Origin: Dietzia sp. JS16-p6b
GTDB taxonomy: Bacteria > Actinomycetota > Actinomycetes > Mycobacteriales > Mycobacteriaceae
DNA: 64,000 bases
Direction of reading: 5' to 3'
NCBI RefSeq assembly: GCF_003052165.1
Contig: NZ_CP024869.1
Span: 1,708,001 to 1,772,000 of the forward strand
A program made the translations under genes and the position numbers. The notes beneath the pieces were generated by a model that saw only the letters and a list, made by a program, of their open reading frames with translations, was not told the origin of the DNA and did no database searches. Positions 43,826 to 53,572 of this stretch are shown in pieces; position 1 is the stretch's first letter, and each line of letters starts with the position of its first letter.

Positions 43826-45076
43826 TCAGGTGGCGGGGGCGAGGCCGAGCAGGGCGTCGAGGGCGATCGCGACGGAGGATCCGGCGGACGGGTCCGACTC
43901 GTCGCCGGCCAGGGTCGCCTCCGCCCAGTCGTCGACCGCGGCCAGGGCGCCAGGGGTGTCGAGGTCGTCGGCGAGCCGGTCGCGCACCGTGGCGATGGTC
44001 GCGGCCGAGTCGGCGCCCGCTTCCCGAGCGATCGCACGGAACCACCTCTCGCACCGGGAGCGGGCCTCCGCGAGCAGCTCCTCCGACCATGACCGGTCCG
44101 TCCGGTAGTGCCCGGCGGCCAGTGCGAGCCGGATCACCGCCGGGTCCACCCCCTGGTCGCGCAGAGTCCTGACCCGCACGAGATTGCCCAGCGACTTGCT
44201 CATCTTGACCCCGTCGAGGCCGATCATCGCCGCGTGCACGTAGAAGCGCGCGAACGGTGAGCGGCCGGTCGCGGCCTCCGCGTGGGCTGCGGAGAACTCG
44301 TGGTGTGGGAACGCGAGATCGCTTCCCCCGCCCTGGATGTCGAACTCCATTCCCAGCCTGTTGCGTGCGATGGCAGAACACTCGATGTGCCAGCCCGGCC
44401 TGCCCGCTCCCCAGGGTGAGGGCCAGGACGGCTCCCCGGGCCGTGCCACCCGCCACAGCAGCGCGTCCAGCGGGTGCTCCTTCCCGGGACGGTCGGGGTC
44501 CCCGCCGCGCTCGGCGAAGGCGTCGGCCATCTGCGCCGCGTCATACCCCGACTCGTACCCGAACGCCGGGGTGGACCGGTGGCGGTAGTAGACGTCGGGG
44601 TAGCCGTCGACCCCCGGGTCGATCGTGTAGGCGTGGCCGCCGTCGACGAGTTCGGCGACCATCTCCACGACCTCGCCCACGGTCTCCGTGGCGGCCACGT
44701 AGTCGCGTGGGGGGAGCACACGGAGTGCCTGCATGTCGGCGCGGAAGAGGTCGGTCTCGCGATCGCCGAGTTCCCTCCAGTCCACGCCGTCGCGCTCGGC
44801 GCGCTCGAACAGCGGGTCGTCGACGTCCGTGGTGTTCTGGACATAGTGCACCTCGTGCCCGGCGTCCAGGAGGAGCCGGTACACCAGGTCGAAGGTCAGG
44901 TACGTCGCGGCGTGACCGAGGTGGGTGGTGTCGTAGGGGGTGATGCCACAGACGTACATCCCCGCGACGGGCCCGGCGGACACCTCGCGGATCCCGCCAC
45001 TCGCGGTGTCGAACAGTTTCAGCGGGGCGCCGTCGCCGGGTACGGCGGGGACGACGGGCGGGGGCCACGAGTGCAT
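43826..45076 (-). CDS. mshC: L-cysteine:1D-myo-inosityl 2-amino-2-deoxy-alpha-D-glucopyranoside ligase MshC
   Basis: A 416-aa class-I aminoacyl-tRNA-synthetase-like enzyme of mycothiol synthesis. It activates cysteine with ATP and joins it to GlcN-Ins. Seen: [29 protein letters not shown] (HIGH-like motif with a zinc cysteine), [43 protein letters not shown] (KMSKS). It lacks the anticodon-binding extension of CysRS. TAGACT lies 7 nt before the ATG at 45076, a leaderless pattern. Its presence predicts mycothiol as the main thiol. Confidence 0.95.
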   Translation of the reverse strand: MHSWPPPVVPAVPGDGAPLKLFDTASGGIREVSAGPVAGMYVCGITPYDTTHLGHAATYLTFDLVYRLLLDAGHEVHYVQNTTDVDDPLFERAERDGVDWRELGDRETDLFRADMQALRVLPPRDYVAATETVGEVVEMVAELVDGGHAYTIDPGVDGYPDVYYRHRSTPAFGYESGYDAAQMADAFAERGGDPDRPGKEHPLDALLWRVARPGEPSWPSPWGAGRPGWHIECSAIARNRLGMEFDIQGGGSDLAFPHHEFSAAHAEAATGRSPFARFYVHAAMIGLDGVKMSKSLGNLVRVRTLRDQGVDPAVIRLALAAGHYRTDRSWSEELLAEARSRCERWFRAIAREAGADSAATIATVRDRLADDLDTPGALAAVDDWAEATLAGDESDPSAGSSVAIALDALLGLAPAT

Positions 45077-45103
45077 GCGGCCGAGTCTAGATACCGCGGG
45101 ATA

Positions 45104-45886
45104 TCAGAAGAGCGGCCAGGGTAACGGGTACCCCGGCCCCGGCGCGGGGAACACCTCCCCCTCCACCAGCGCGGCGACCCGCTCCTCCAGCGCGCGGACC
45201 TCGCCGGGTGCGAGCAGGTCTCTCAGAGCGCCCGCCAGGGGGCCGTCCCCGGCCAGGCCGTCGCGCACCGTCTCGAGGGCCTCGAGATCCTCCGGTGGCA
45301 GGGGCTGGCCCGCCCACCCCCACAGGACGGTGCGCAGTTTGTCCTCGGTGTGGAAGGACAGGCCGTGGTCGATCGCCCAGATCTGACCGGAGGTGTCGAC
45401 CAGGACGTGACCGCCTTTGCGGTCGGCGTTGTTGACGACGAGATCGAACAGCGCGATGCGGCGGAGTCGGTCGTCGAGAGCGTGCGCCACCACCACCTCC
45501 TGTCCTCCCGAACCCTGGCCACGCAGCACCGCCACGCGGCCGGGAGGCAGGGCGTCGACGGAATGCACGTCGACCGGGTCGTGGCCGGGAGTCTCGGTCC
45601 GGTCGATCTCGTCGACCCACCGTTGCGCCATCCCCGGGCCGCCCGGGCCGTGCGCCCCCACCGTCTCCGGCACCAGGTCCCACCCCAGCGCGACGGACAC
45701 CGTGTACGCCGCGATCTCCCGGGCCGCCAGGCTGCCGTCGGGGAAATCCGTGAGGGGGCGCTCTCCCGCCGAGGGCTTGTAGACCCAGTGTTCACCCAGT
45801 GTGTCCACGCAGCGGTACACCGCGTTGCTGCCCGAGGGGATCCGGTGCAGAACGGTGAGTTCGGGGCCCGGCGGGCGGGCGGTCAC
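45104..45886 (-). CDS. SCO1664-family protein (PI3/4-kinase-like fold)
   Basis: A 260-residue conserved actinobacterial protein. NAVYRCVDTLGEHWVYKPSAGERPLTDFPDGSLAAREIAAYTVSVALGWDLVPETV resembles the N-lobe of phosphatidylinositol-kinase-like proteins. LFDLVVNNADRKGGHVLVDTSGQIWAIDHGLSFH carries the catalytic NADRK and IDHG elements in proper order. The substrate is unknown. Its GTG overlaps the DUF3090 stop (GTGA), and the pair is next to mshC, as in other mycothiol producers, but no link to mycothiol is shown. Confidence 0.86.
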   Translation of the reverse strand: MTARPPGPELTVLHRIPSGSNAVYRCVDTLGEHWVYKPSAGERPLTDFPDGSLAAREIAAYTVSVALGWDLVPETVGAHGPGGPGMAQRWVDEIDRTETPGHDPVDVHSVDALPPGRVAVLRGQGSGGQEVVVAHALDDRLRRIALFDLVVNNADRKGGHVLVDTSGQIWAIDHGLSFHTEDKLRTVLWGWAGQPLPPEDLEALETVRDGLAGDGPLAGALRDLLAPGEVRALEERVAALVEGEVFPAPGPGYPLPWPLF

Positions 45887-46470
45887 GGATCGACGAGGTC
45901 GGCGAGCGCCTCACCGGAACGAGGGAGGTACCCGTTGAGGCGGATGCACAGGTGTCCCGTCGTGTCGATCGGCTCCCCGCACAGCGGGCACGGGGCACGG
46001 CCGGCGGAGACCACCTTCTCGCTGCGCAGGACGAACTGCCGTGCCCGTTGCGGGGTCAGGAACACGCGGAGCGCGTCGGGGGCGTCCTCGGCATCCGAGA
46101 GGACGACCGACTCGTCGGTGGCGGCGGGGTCCGCCGCGAGCAACTCCACGACGATCTGGCTCTTCTCCCCGTCCCAGCCCAGGCCCATCGTCCCCACCTG
46201 GAACTCCGCGTCGACGGGCATCTCCAGTGGCGCGAGATCGTCCACGACGCCCGCGGCCGGGGGGACGGGGACATCGGACTTCGCGGCGATCTCGTCGAGG
46301 AGGTCGCCCATCCGCTCGGAGAGGATCTGGGCCTGCTGCTTCTCGCACCGGACGGAGACGGTCCGGCCTCCACCCGTGGCCTGCACGAAGAACACGCGCT
46401 CGCCGGGCTGGCCGATCGTGCCCACCACGAACCTCGCCGGGTCGCGGAACTCGTGGACTTCCCTGCTCAT
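45883..46470 (-). CDS. DUF3090 family protein
   Basis: 195 aa. It matches the actinobacterial DUF3090 (Rv2134c) family: REVHEFRDPARFVVGTIGQPGERVFFVQA, KQQAQILSERMGDLLDEI, and a C-terminal zinc-ribbon-like CPLCGEPIDTTGHLCIRLNGY. The function is unknown. It always travels with the SCO1664-type gene and often with a histidine phosphatase, as it does here. The ATG follows GAGGAGAC. Confidence 0.9.
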   Translation of the reverse strand: MSREVHEFRDPARFVVGTIGQPGERVFFVQATGGGRTVSVRCEKQQAQILSERMGDLLDEIAAKSDVPVPPAAGVVDDLAPLEMPVDAEFQVGTMGLGWDGEKSQIVVELLAADPAATDESVVLSDAEDAPDALRVFLTPQRARQFVLRSEKVVSAGRAPCPLCGEPIDTTGHLCIRLNGYLPRSGEALADLVDP

Positions 46471-46546
46471 GCCGGTCGTCTCCTCGGTGCTGTGCTGTGA
46501 AGTGTACTGCCGGGTGGTGCCGGGCGGTCCTGGGCGGAGGTGCGGT

Positions 46547-47254
46547 TCACAAGGGTACGTTCCCGCCCGGCACCGCGTCCGAGCTGGCGTCGCCCGCGGT
46601 GGCCCGGCCCACGTGTCCGGCGGGTTCCCCCCGGAGACTCGCCAGGTCCCCGCCGGTGTCGTTGACCCGGAGGACGAACGGCCGGTGAGGTGTGTAGCGC
46701 ACCACCGACACCGATCCCGGTTCGACCACTATGCGCTGGAAGTGGTCGAGGTGCATTCCGTACGCGTCGGCGATCACCGACTTGATCACGTCCCCGTGGC
46801 TGCACGCCACCCAGAGGACGTCGCGGCCCGCGTCCTCCGCCAGGCGTCGGTCATGTGCCCGGACGGCCGAGACCGCGCGGGTGGCCATCTCCGCGAGGGA
46901 TTCGCCCTCCGGGAAGACGGCCGAGGAAGGATGCTGCTGCACCACCGACCACATGTGTTCCGACGCGAGCTCGCTCAGGGCCCGTCCGGTCCACGACCCG
47001 TAGTCGACCTCGACCAGGCCCTCGTCCACGACCGGCTCCACCCCGAACGCGGCGGCCAACGGCTCGACCGTCTCCCGGCAGCGCATGAGCGGCGACCGGA
47101 CGACCGCTTCGACGGGCAGCCCCGCCAGGCGTCGACAGAGGTCCTGCGCCTGCGTGCGGCCCGTCTCGTCGAGCGCGACCCCGGAGGTACGGCCGGCCAG
47201 TGTGAGGGCGGTGTTGGCGGTGGAGCGGCCGTGGCGCAGGAGGATGACGGTCAT
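46547..47254 (-). CDS. Histidine phosphatase (MSMEG_4193/Rv2135c family)
   Basis: A 235-aa member of the phosphoglycerate-mutase-like superfamily. The RHG motif LLRHGRSTANTALTLAGRTSGVALDETGRTQAQDL gives the catalytic histidine, and SPLMRCRETVEPLA, VEVDYGSWTGRALSEL and VACSHGDVIKSVIADAYGMHLDHFQRI supply the remaining phosphate-pocket residues, including the second His (SHGD). In relatives it is a phosphatase of uncertain substrate. It lies 76 nt upstream of the DUF3090 gene in a conserved cluster. Confidence 0.9.
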   Translation of the reverse strand: MTVILLRHGRSTANTALTLAGRTSGVALDETGRTQAQDLCRRLAGLPVEAVVRSPLMRCRETVEPLAAAFGVEPVVDEGLVEVDYGSWTGRALSELASEHMWSVVQQHPSSAVFPEGESLAEMATRAVSAVRAHDRRLAEDAGRDVLWVACSHGDVIKSVIADAYGMHLDHFQRIVVEPGSVSVVRYTPHRPFVLRVNDTGGDLASLRGEPAGHVGRATAGDASSDAVPGGNVPL

Positions 47255-47294
47255 GACGGCAGGTTACCGAGGCCGCGCCGTATCCGTGGTGCGG

Positions 47295-48179
47295 TCAGGT
47301 CGCGGGGATCGTGCCGGTGGACAGCAGGACGATCACGACCAGACCGAGGATGATGCGGTAGCCGGCGAACCAGGCCAGGGAGTGCTTCTGGACGAAGCGT
47401 AGGAGCCAGGCGATGGCGATGTATCCCAGCACGAACGCGATCACCGATCCCACGACCAGCTGGATCCCGGTGGCGGACTGCCCCACGGACGGCTCGAAGG
47501 CGTCGGGGAGGCTGAACAGTCCCGAGGCCAACACCGCCGGGATGGCCAGCAGGAAGGAGAACCGTGCGGCGGCTTCGCGGGACATGTTGAGGAACAGGCC
47601 CGCGGAGATGGTGCCGCCCGACCGGCTGACGCCGGGGATGAGGGCCAGGCACTGGGCCAGGCCCATGACCACGGCGTCCTTGAACCTCAGACCCTCGAGC
47701 GACTGGCCGTCGACCGGGCGGTCCTGCCTTCCGACCTTCTCCGCGATCAGGAACACGAACGAGAACGCGATGAGGACGATCGCCGTGATCCACAGATTCC
47801 GGGCCGCGTCCCGGATGAGGTCCTTGCCGAGGAACCCGATCACCGCGATGGGGATCGACCCGATGATGACGTACCACCCGAGGCGGTAGTCCGGGTCGTC
47901 GCGGTGTCCGGCGTCGAACACGCCCCGGAACCAGGCGACGACGATCCGCACGATGTCCTTGAAGAAGAACACCAGAACGGCCGCCTCCGTGCCGAGCTGG
48001 ACGACCGCCGTGAACGAGGCGCCCGCGTCCGACCCGAACATCCAGGTGGAGAAGATCCGAAGGTGCCCGGAGGACGAGACCGGCAGGAACTCCGTGATCC
48101 CCTGGATCACGGAGAGCACGACCACCTGGAGCCAGGACATGCCGTCCGCGGCGGGGGCGGCCAGGACCGTCGGGTTCAC
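47295..48179 (-). CDS. uppP: Undecaprenyl-diphosphate phosphatase UppP
   Basis: A 294-aa polytopic membrane enzyme that recycles undecaprenyl diphosphate for cell-wall synthesis and gives bacitracin tolerance. Both active-site motifs are present: [16 protein letters not shown] and [17 protein letters not shown]. About eight hydrophobic helices are visible, ending [13 protein letters not shown]. Two starts are possible: a GTG at 48179 ([16 protein letters not shown], as in corynebacterial homologues) and an ATG at 48140 directly at MSWLQVV, the mycobacterial start. Neither has a strong ribosome site. The GTG is chosen with low certainty. The gene is divergent from lppL. Confidence 0.9.
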   Translation of the reverse strand: MNPTVLAAPAADGMSWLQVVVLSVIQGITEFLPVSSSGHLRIFSTWMFGSDAGASFTAVVQLGTEAAVLVFFFKDIVRIVVAWFRGVFDAGHRDDPDYRLGWYVIIGSIPIAVIGFLGKDLIRDAARNLWITAIVLIAFSFVFLIAEKVGRQDRPVDGQSLEGLRFKDAVVMGLAQCLALIPGVSRSGGTISAGLFLNMSREAAARFSFLLAIPAVLASGLFSLPDAFEPSVGQSATGIQLVVGSVIAFVLGYIAIAWLLRFVQKHSLAWFAGYRIILGLVVIVLLSTGTIPAT

Positions 48180-48314
48180 GGGCGCTGCTTTCTGTCGGGG
48201 ACCGTGGGCACGGGAGCGGGTGGTCCCCGCACCGCCGTGAGGGTAGTCGCCCGGACCTGGACGGAGACTGAGGACCCGCGTGAGGGACACTGTGGGCACG
48301 TCGAAAGGAACACC

Positions 48315-49346
48315 GTGCCCCTTCGTGCCCACCGCCGCACCGCGGTCACCGCCGCCGTCATCTCCCTCGTCGTCGGGCTCGCCGGTTGCGCGTCGACCAC
48401 CGGCCAACTGGAGGACTACACCGGGATCGAGCAGGGGAACGCCAGCCCGGTCCCCGCGCCGTCGGCCGCCGACCCCGAGGGTGGCGAGGTCGTCCCGGCG
48501 CCGGGATCCGTGTCCTCACTTGTCGCCGTGGGCGACCGGGTGCTGGCACAGGTCGACGGCCCACCGGCCCTGGAGATCGCCCGGGTGGACGGCATCCGGT
48601 GGATCCCCGAGACGACCGTCGAGCTGCCCGCGGACGCGGGCACCGCCACGGCCGCGCTCGACGGGACGGTCCTGGTTCCCTTCGGTGACGGCGTCGTCGT
48701 CGTCTCACCGGACGGTGACTCGCGCGAGATCTCGGGGCTCGGACCCGTCACCGCGGCGGCCGTGACCACCGACGGTCGGCTCCTCACGGGCGCCCCCGGC
48801 GGCGAGGTGGTGGTCCGCGACCCCGACGGGGCCGAGCGGCATCGCGTCGGTGGTCTGACGTCGGTCGATCGGATCAGCGTGGCCCGGGACGGTTCGGTCA
48901 CGGCGTTCAGCCGACCGGACACCGTCATCGCCAGCATCGATCTGGACGAATCCGGGGCCGGGCCGCTCCTGCGCGCCGGCAGAGGAGCCGGGATGCTCGG
49001 TGAGTACGGGGATGTCACCATCGTCGCCAGCGACACCGTGGGGGACACACTGCTGGTCTACTCGACCTCGCCGATCCGGCTCCATCAGCAGTTCCCGGTC
49101 GCGGCCGCGCCCTGGGCGGTCGCCGGGGACCCCACCCGGGACGTCGTCTGGGTCACCTCCACCGGGACCAACACCGTCCAGGCGTACGATCTCGGCGACG
49201 GCACGGGGGTACGGCGGGCCGAGATCGCGACGGTGCGCCAACCCGATTCCCTGGTGGTCACCGCTTCCGGGACGGTGGTCGTCGGATCCGCCGACGGTGC
49301 GGGACTGCACCTGATGCGGCCAGAGCTCCCGGAGCCGTCGAGCTGA
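48315..49346 (+). CDS. lppL: LppL-like lipoprotein with beta-propeller repeats
   Basis: A 343-aa lipoprotein. The signal [17 protein letters not shown] ends in a perfect lipobox, with Cys25 acylated. The mature protein has repeating units of the WD/NHL-like kind ([65 protein letters not shown]), suggesting a surface beta-propeller. It matches Rv2138 in position between uppP and pyrD. The GTG at 48315 has AAAGGAA about 4 nt upstream. Its ligand is unknown. Confidence 0.86.
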   Translation: MPLRAHRRTAVTAAVISLVVGLAGCASTTGQLEDYTGIEQGNASPVPAPSAADPEGGEVVPAPGSVSSLVAVGDRVLAQVDGPPALEIARVDGIRWIPETTVELPADAGTATAALDGTVLVPFGDGVVVVSPDGDSREISGLGPVTAAAVTTDGRLLTGAPGGEVVVRDPDGAERHRVGGLTSVDRISVARDGSVTAFSRPDTVIASIDLDESGAGPLLRAGRGAGMLGEYGDVTIVASDTVGDTLLVYSTSPIRLHQQFPVAAAPWAVAGDPTRDVVWVTSTGTNTVQAYDLGDGTGVRRAEIATVRQPDSLVVTASGTVVVGSADGAGLHLMRPELPEPSS

Positions 49347-49380
49347 TCGACGCACCACCCACGCCCCATCGAGGAGGACC

Positions 49381-50448
49381 GTGTACTCGCTGATGAAGAG
49401 TGTGCTGTTCCGCTTTCCCGCGGAACGGATCCACCACCTGGTCTTCGGCTTTCTCAAGCTGTTGACCCTGGTACCACCGCTGGGTTCGCTCGTGCGCCGG
49501 GTCCTCGGTGTCCGGGATCCGATCCTGGCCCAGGATGTCCTGGGGCGCCGGTTCCCCGGGCCGCTCGGCCTCGCCGCCGGTTTCGACAAGAACGCCGCGG
49601 CCGTCGACTCGTGGGGTGCGATCGGGTTCGGGTTCAGCGAGGTCGGCACGGTCACCGCGTCACCCCAGCCCGGGAATCCGGCGCCCCGTCTGTTCCGGCT
49701 GCCGGAGGACCGGGCGATCCTCAACCGGATGGGCTTCAACAATCACGGCGCGGGCAACGCGGCCAACAATCTGCGCAGGCGCCGGAGCAGCGACCCCGTG
49801 GGGATCAACATCGGTAAGACCAAGGTGGTGCCCCCGGAGGACGCGGTCCGCGACTACGTGGCGTCCGCCAGCGTGCTCACCGGGCTGGCCGACTACATGG
49901 TGGTCAACGTCAGCTCCCCCAACACCCCCGGCCTCAGGGATCTCCAGGCGGTCGACTCACTCCGCCCCATCCTCACCTCGGTCCGTGACGTGGCGACGAT
50001 CCCCGTGTTGGTCAAGATCGCGCCCGACCTGGACGACGACGACATCGACGCGGTCACGGACCTCGTCATGGAGCTGGGCCTCGCGGGCATCGTCGCCACC
50101 AACACCACCATCTCCCGGGACGGGCTCAGGACACCGGCTGCCGTCGTGGAGGCGATGGGTGCGGGAGGGATCTCGGGGGCGCCCGTCGCGGCCCGGTCCC
50201 GCCAGGTGCTCGCCCGGATCCACGAGCGGGCCGGCGATCGGATCGTCCTCATCTCGGTGGGCGGCGTCGAGACCCCGGAGGACGTGTGGGACCGCATCAC
50301 CCACGGTGCTCATCTGGTCCAGACGTACACCGGTTTCGTGTTCACCGGACCCGATCTCATCCGTGGGACCAACAAGCTCGTCGCCCGACGGCTCCGGCAG
50401 GGCGGGTTCGCCTCCCTGGCGGAGGCCGTCGGTTCGGCGGTCAGCTGA
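49381..50448 (+). CDS. pyrD: Dihydroorotate dehydrogenase (quinone), class 2
   Basis: A 355-aa FMN enzyme of pyrimidine synthesis. The N-terminal helical part [26 protein letters not shown] is the membrane-associating domain of class-2 enzymes. [64 protein letters not shown] (catalytic Ser), [21 protein letters not shown] and [16 protein letters not shown] line the active site. The GTG start follows GAGGAGG. The gap to lppL is 34 nt, so the two are likely co-transcribed. Confidence 0.96.
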   Translation: MYSLMKSVLFRFPAERIHHLVFGFLKLLTLVPPLGSLVRRVLGVRDPILAQDVLGRRFPGPLGLAAGFDKNAAAVDSWGAIGFGFSEVGTVTASPQPGNPAPRLFRLPEDRAILNRMGFNNHGAGNAANNLRRRRSSDPVGINIGKTKVVPPEDAVRDYVASASVLTGLADYMVVNVSSPNTPGLRDLQAVDSLRPILTSVRDVATIPVLVKIAPDLDDDDIDAVTDLVMELGLAGIVATNTTISRDGLRTPAAVVEAMGAGGISGAPVAARSRQVLARIHERAGDRIVLISVGGVETPEDVWDRITHGAHLVQTYTGFVFTGPDLIRGTNKLVARRLRQGGFASLAEAVGSAVS

Positions 50449-50451
50449 CCC

Positions 50452-50994
50452 CTACTGCTCGAAGAGCGCCGTGACGGTCCCGCGGGCCAGGCCCTGCCCG
50501 AAGAGGTTGAACCCCACGAAGGCGCAGGAGGCGTCCTCTCCGAGTTCGATCTCGTCGCCGACGGCGTGAACGGCGAGGATGTATCGGTGCGGACCGTGCC
50601 CCTCCGGTGGGGCCGCTCCCACGAATCCCTTGAACCCGGCGTCGTTGCGGACCACGACGGACCCCTCTGGGAGGCCCGAGGTGTCGTCGCCGGTGCACGC
50701 CCCCTCCGGTAGCGAGGTCACGTCGGCGGGGATGTTGGCCACCGACCAGTGCCAGAACCCCGAGGCGGTCGGCGCGTCGGGGTCGAACACGGTCACCACG
50801 TAGGTCCGGGTCCCCTCCGGTCCGGCACTCCAGCTCACCTGAGGCGACTTGTCCTCGCCGCCTTCGACTCCCATCTTCCCGCCGAGCTGCCCGGACGAGA
50901 GGGTGGAGCCCTCGACGAAGGATTCGCTCGTCACCTCGAGGGCGGGGAGGTCCGGAAGTGCGTCGTAGGGGTTCGGCACGCGGAAGTCGGTCAT
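50452..50994 (-). CDS. YbhB/YbcL-type PEBP family protein (Rv2140c-like)
   Basis: A 180-aa cytoplasmic protein of the phosphatidylethanolamine-binding fold. It shows SPQVSWSAGPEGTRTYVVTVFDPDAPTASGFWHWSVANIPADV (the ligand-site DPDAP and HW motifs) and the C-terminal GPHRYILAVHAVG and FGQGLARGTVTALFEQ. Its ligand is unknown. Two ATGs are close: at 51000 the codon abuts the AGGAGG and leaves no spacing. The ATG at 50994 has AGGAGG 6 nt upstream and is chosen. It converges with pyrD across 3 nt. Confidence 0.92.
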   Translation of the reverse strand: MTDFRVPNPYDALPDLPALEVTSESFVEGSTLSSGQLGGKMGVEGGEDKSPQVSWSAGPEGTRTYVVTVFDPDAPTASGFWHWSVANIPADVTSLPEGACTGDDTSGLPEGSVVVRNDAGFKGFVGAAPPEGHGPHRYILAVHAVGDEIELGEDASCAFVGFNLFGQGLARGTVTALFEQ

Positions 50995-51181
50995 CGTCAT
51001 CCTCCTGGGTCGGACGGTGCGGGGAGGTGTCCCCGGCCGGTCTCGTCCTTGTCTACCAGCGATGACCGGACGGCGTCGGGTGGGAGCGGGGTCCGATTTG
51101 TCCCACGGTTCGCGCATCGGCTAGTGTCATTCCTCGCACGACCAAGCCGGGGAAGATCCGGTGCAGGTCACCAGTGTGCGA

Positions 51182-51267
51182 GCGCGAGTGGCGGAATGGC
51201 AGACGCGCTAGCTTGAGGTGCTAGTGTCCTATTAACGGACGTGGGGGTTCAAGTCCCCCCTCGCGCA
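51182..51267 (+). tRNA. tRNA-Leu (GAG anticodon)
   Basis: An 86-nt type-II tRNA. The acceptor stem GCGCGAG (51182-51188) pairs with CTCGCGC (51260-51266). The anticodon stem CTAGC/GCTAG encloses loop TTGAGGT, so the anticodon is GAG and the tRNA reads CUC/CUU. A long variable arm (GTCC ... GGAC) and the T arm GGGGG-TTCAAGT-CCCCC are present. The CCA end is not encoded. Confidence 0.97.
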
Positions 51268-51286
51268 CACTGTGTCGAGACAGTAG

Positions 51287-51323
51287 AAGTGGCCCCGGAT
51301 CCGTGAGGACCCGGGGCCCACTT
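51287..51323 (+). terminator. Hairpin after tRNA-Leu
   Basis: AAGTGGCCCCGG (51287-51298) pairs with CCGGGGCCCACTT (51311-51323), with a single-base bulge and a 12-nt loop. It lies 20 nt after the tRNA end and 22 nt before the ATG of the HExxH gene, so it can stop tRNA transcription. Confidence 0.55.
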
Positions 51324-51344
51324 GTCTCCCCGGGAGGTCCCCCG

Positions 51345-52049
51345 ATGGCCGCACCCCGCCGACGCCGGCCCGACGTCGCGAGAACTGTCGCCGGACGGGT
51401 GGCGGACGCGCTCGGGTGGCTGACCGGCACCGCCGCTCGCGCCGCGGATCGGCGCCTCGACTCACTGGGCCTGGCTCCCCCTCCCCTCGACCTACCCCCC
51501 GAGGTCCGCGGCGACCTCTGCGCCTTCTTCGGCCACACCATCGACCCCGCTGCGGTGATGATCCGGCGGGGACACGTGCCCGGGGTGGCCCACCCGCGGG
51601 CGTTCGCCCTGCCGGGCCTGATCTATCTGGGCGTCGACGCCGGGGTGGTGAGACCGCGGGCTGGGGTCGACGATCACCCCAGGGCCACCCCCACGTTGGT
51701 CCACGAACTGGTCCACGTCTGGCAGGGCCGGGTCATCGGTCCCCGATACGTGGTCATCGCGCTCGCCGAACAGGCGCTGAAGGGGCGCCGGGCCTACGAC
51801 TGGCGCGCGGCCCTCGACCGGGGTCCACACGACTGCGCCACCCGCGACCGGGCCGGAGTGAACCGCGCCCCGTGGATGTTCCCGGTGGAGGCCCACGCGC
51901 AGCTGGTGTCCGATGCCTACGCCCTTCGCCACGGGTTCACCCCGCCTCCCGCTGACGCGGGGGGTCACCGGGAGCCGCCGGCCGTGGAGGAGGTGCTCGC
52001 CGGGGTCAGGGCAGGCCGTGCGCCCACCCTGCGGGCGCGAGCGGTTTAG
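51345..52049 (+). CDS. HExxH-motif protein, putative metallopeptidase-like
   Basis: A 234-residue protein of unknown function. The one recognisable motif is TPTLVHELVHVWQG, a zinc HExxH helix in the form seen in DUF4157-like and minimal peptidase folds. MFPVEAHAQLVSDAYALRHGF downstream may supply the third ligand. The N-terminus is basic and has no signal peptide. DHPRATP and WRAALDRGPHDC have no known meaning. The ATG at 51345 follows GGGAGG. I cannot name a family, and proteolysis is unproven. Confidence 0.62.
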   Translation: MAAPRRRRPDVARTVAGRVADALGWLTGTAARAADRRLDSLGLAPPPLDLPPEVRGDLCAFFGHTIDPAAVMIRRGHVPGVAHPRAFALPGLIYLGVDAGVVRPRAGVDDHPRATPTLVHELVHVWQGRVIGPRYVVIALAEQALKGRRAYDWRAALDRGPHDCATRDRAGVNRAPWMFPVEAHAQLVSDAYALRHGFTPPPADAGGHREPPAVEEVLAGVRAGRAPTLRARAV

Positions 52050-52082
52050 GGACCGGCGGCCTCGTCGTCGTACCGTGTCCTG

Positions 52083-53530
52083 GTGACAGGCATCGATCCG
52101 GACGACCTCGAGACCCTCCAGCGCGTCCTCGACCAGGCGGCGGCGCTCGGGAGGACCACCCCGATTCCATCCGGGTGCAGCGCTCGGTCGGCCACATGTT
52201 CAAGTTGCTCAAGAAGTCTCGCCGCAACGAGGTCCGCCGCGCCCGGCAGGAGGCGGACAAGGCGGTCATCGAGGCCACCGCGACCGGCTCGCCCACCCGG
52301 ATCGACGACGAGACGGCCGGGATCCGCCTGGTCTCGAACACTCCGGGAGCCGTGGCCGGGCACCTGCAGCGCGCGGTGGCCTGTTACGTCTGCAAGCAGC
52401 TCTACACGCAGGTCGACGCCTTCTACCACCAGCTGTGCCCGGAGTGCGCGGCGGCCAACCGCGCGAAGCGGGACCCGGACATGGACCTGACCGGGCGGCG
52501 GGCCCTGCTCACCGGGGGGCGCGCCAAGATCGGCATGTACATCGCCCTCATGCTGCTGCGGGCGGGGGCTCACGTGACCATCACGACCCGGTTCCCCCGC
52601 GACGCGGTCCGCCGGTTCGCCTCGATGCCCGACCACGCGGACTGGGCCGACAGGGTCCACGTGATCGGTGTGGACCTGCGCGATCCCGCCCAGGTCGTGG
52701 CACTGGCCGACGAGGTCGCCGCCGCCGGGCCGCTGGACATCCTCATCAACAACGCCGCCCAGACGGTGCGCCGGTCCCCCGGGTCGTACTCCGGACTCGT
52801 GGACGGCGAGTCCGCACCCCTCACCGGACGGGCCGCAGACATCCCCATGATCACCATGGGCCGCACCTCCGAGCTGCACCCGGCCGCGCTGATGGGCGGC
52901 GAGTCTGCGCTCATCGGCTCCGACGAGGCCGAACGCGAGGCCGGACACATGGCCGAGCAGGCACTCCTGGCCGGGTCGGCGTCCCTGGACCGCGTGGCCG
53001 CCGGCACCGCCATCGACGCCGGCGGGCTGCTGCCGGACGTGGTCGACCACAACAGCTGGGTGGCCACTGTCGAGCAGGTGGAGCCCATGGAGATGCTCGA
53101 GGTGCAGCTGTGCAACTCTGTCGCGCCGTTCATCCTGGTCTCCCGCCTGCGGCCCGCGCTGGCGGCGTCGGGCGCCCGGCGCAAATACGTCGTCAACGTC
53201 TCCGCCATGGAGGGGCAGTTCTCCCGGCGCTACAAGGGCGCGGGGCACCCGCACACCAACATGGCCAAGGCGGGCCTGAACATGCTCACCCGCACCTCCG
53301 CCGAGGAGATGTTCACCGAGCACGGCATCCTCATGACCGCCGTGGACACCGGGTGGATCACCGACGAGCGGCCGCACACGACCAAGGTCCGGCTCCACGA
53401 GGAGGGCTTCCACGCTCCTCTCGACCTGGTGGACGGGGCGGCGCGCGTGGTCGATCCGATCGTGCGCGGTGAGGCCGGCGAGGACCTCTACGGGTGCTTC
53501 CTCAAGGACTTCCGACCCAGCCCGTGGTGA
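52083..53530 (+). CDS. Zinc-ribbon SDR-family oxidoreductase, frameshifted near the 5' end
   Basis: The intact downstream frame from GTG 52175 encodes 451 aa: CYVCKQLYTQVDAFYHQLCPECAA (zinc ribbon, about residues 70-95 of that frame), then a short-chain dehydrogenase domain with ALLTGGRAKIGMYIAL, LDILINNAAQTV, YVVNVSAMEGQF and AVDTGWITDERPHTTK. The family N-terminus is readable in another frame from GTG 52083 (IDPDDLETLQRVLDQAAALG). One extra base in the GGG at 52149-52151 would join it to EDHPDSIRVQRSVGHMFK. The YxxxK tyrosine is not evident (GHPHTNMAKAG), so activity may be atypical. TACCGT precedes the GTG by 6 nt. Confidence 0.78.
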
Positions 53531-53572
53531 GCGATCCGGACACCCGGCGGCCGGGACAATAGGATCGTCGGC

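Noticed and set aside
52083-52490. Separate small protein of about 135 residues
   Set aside because: Only its first 20-25 residues look like the family N-terminus; after the G-run it turns into a Ser/Arg/Thr-rich shadow. It is the frame-shifted start of the SDR gene.
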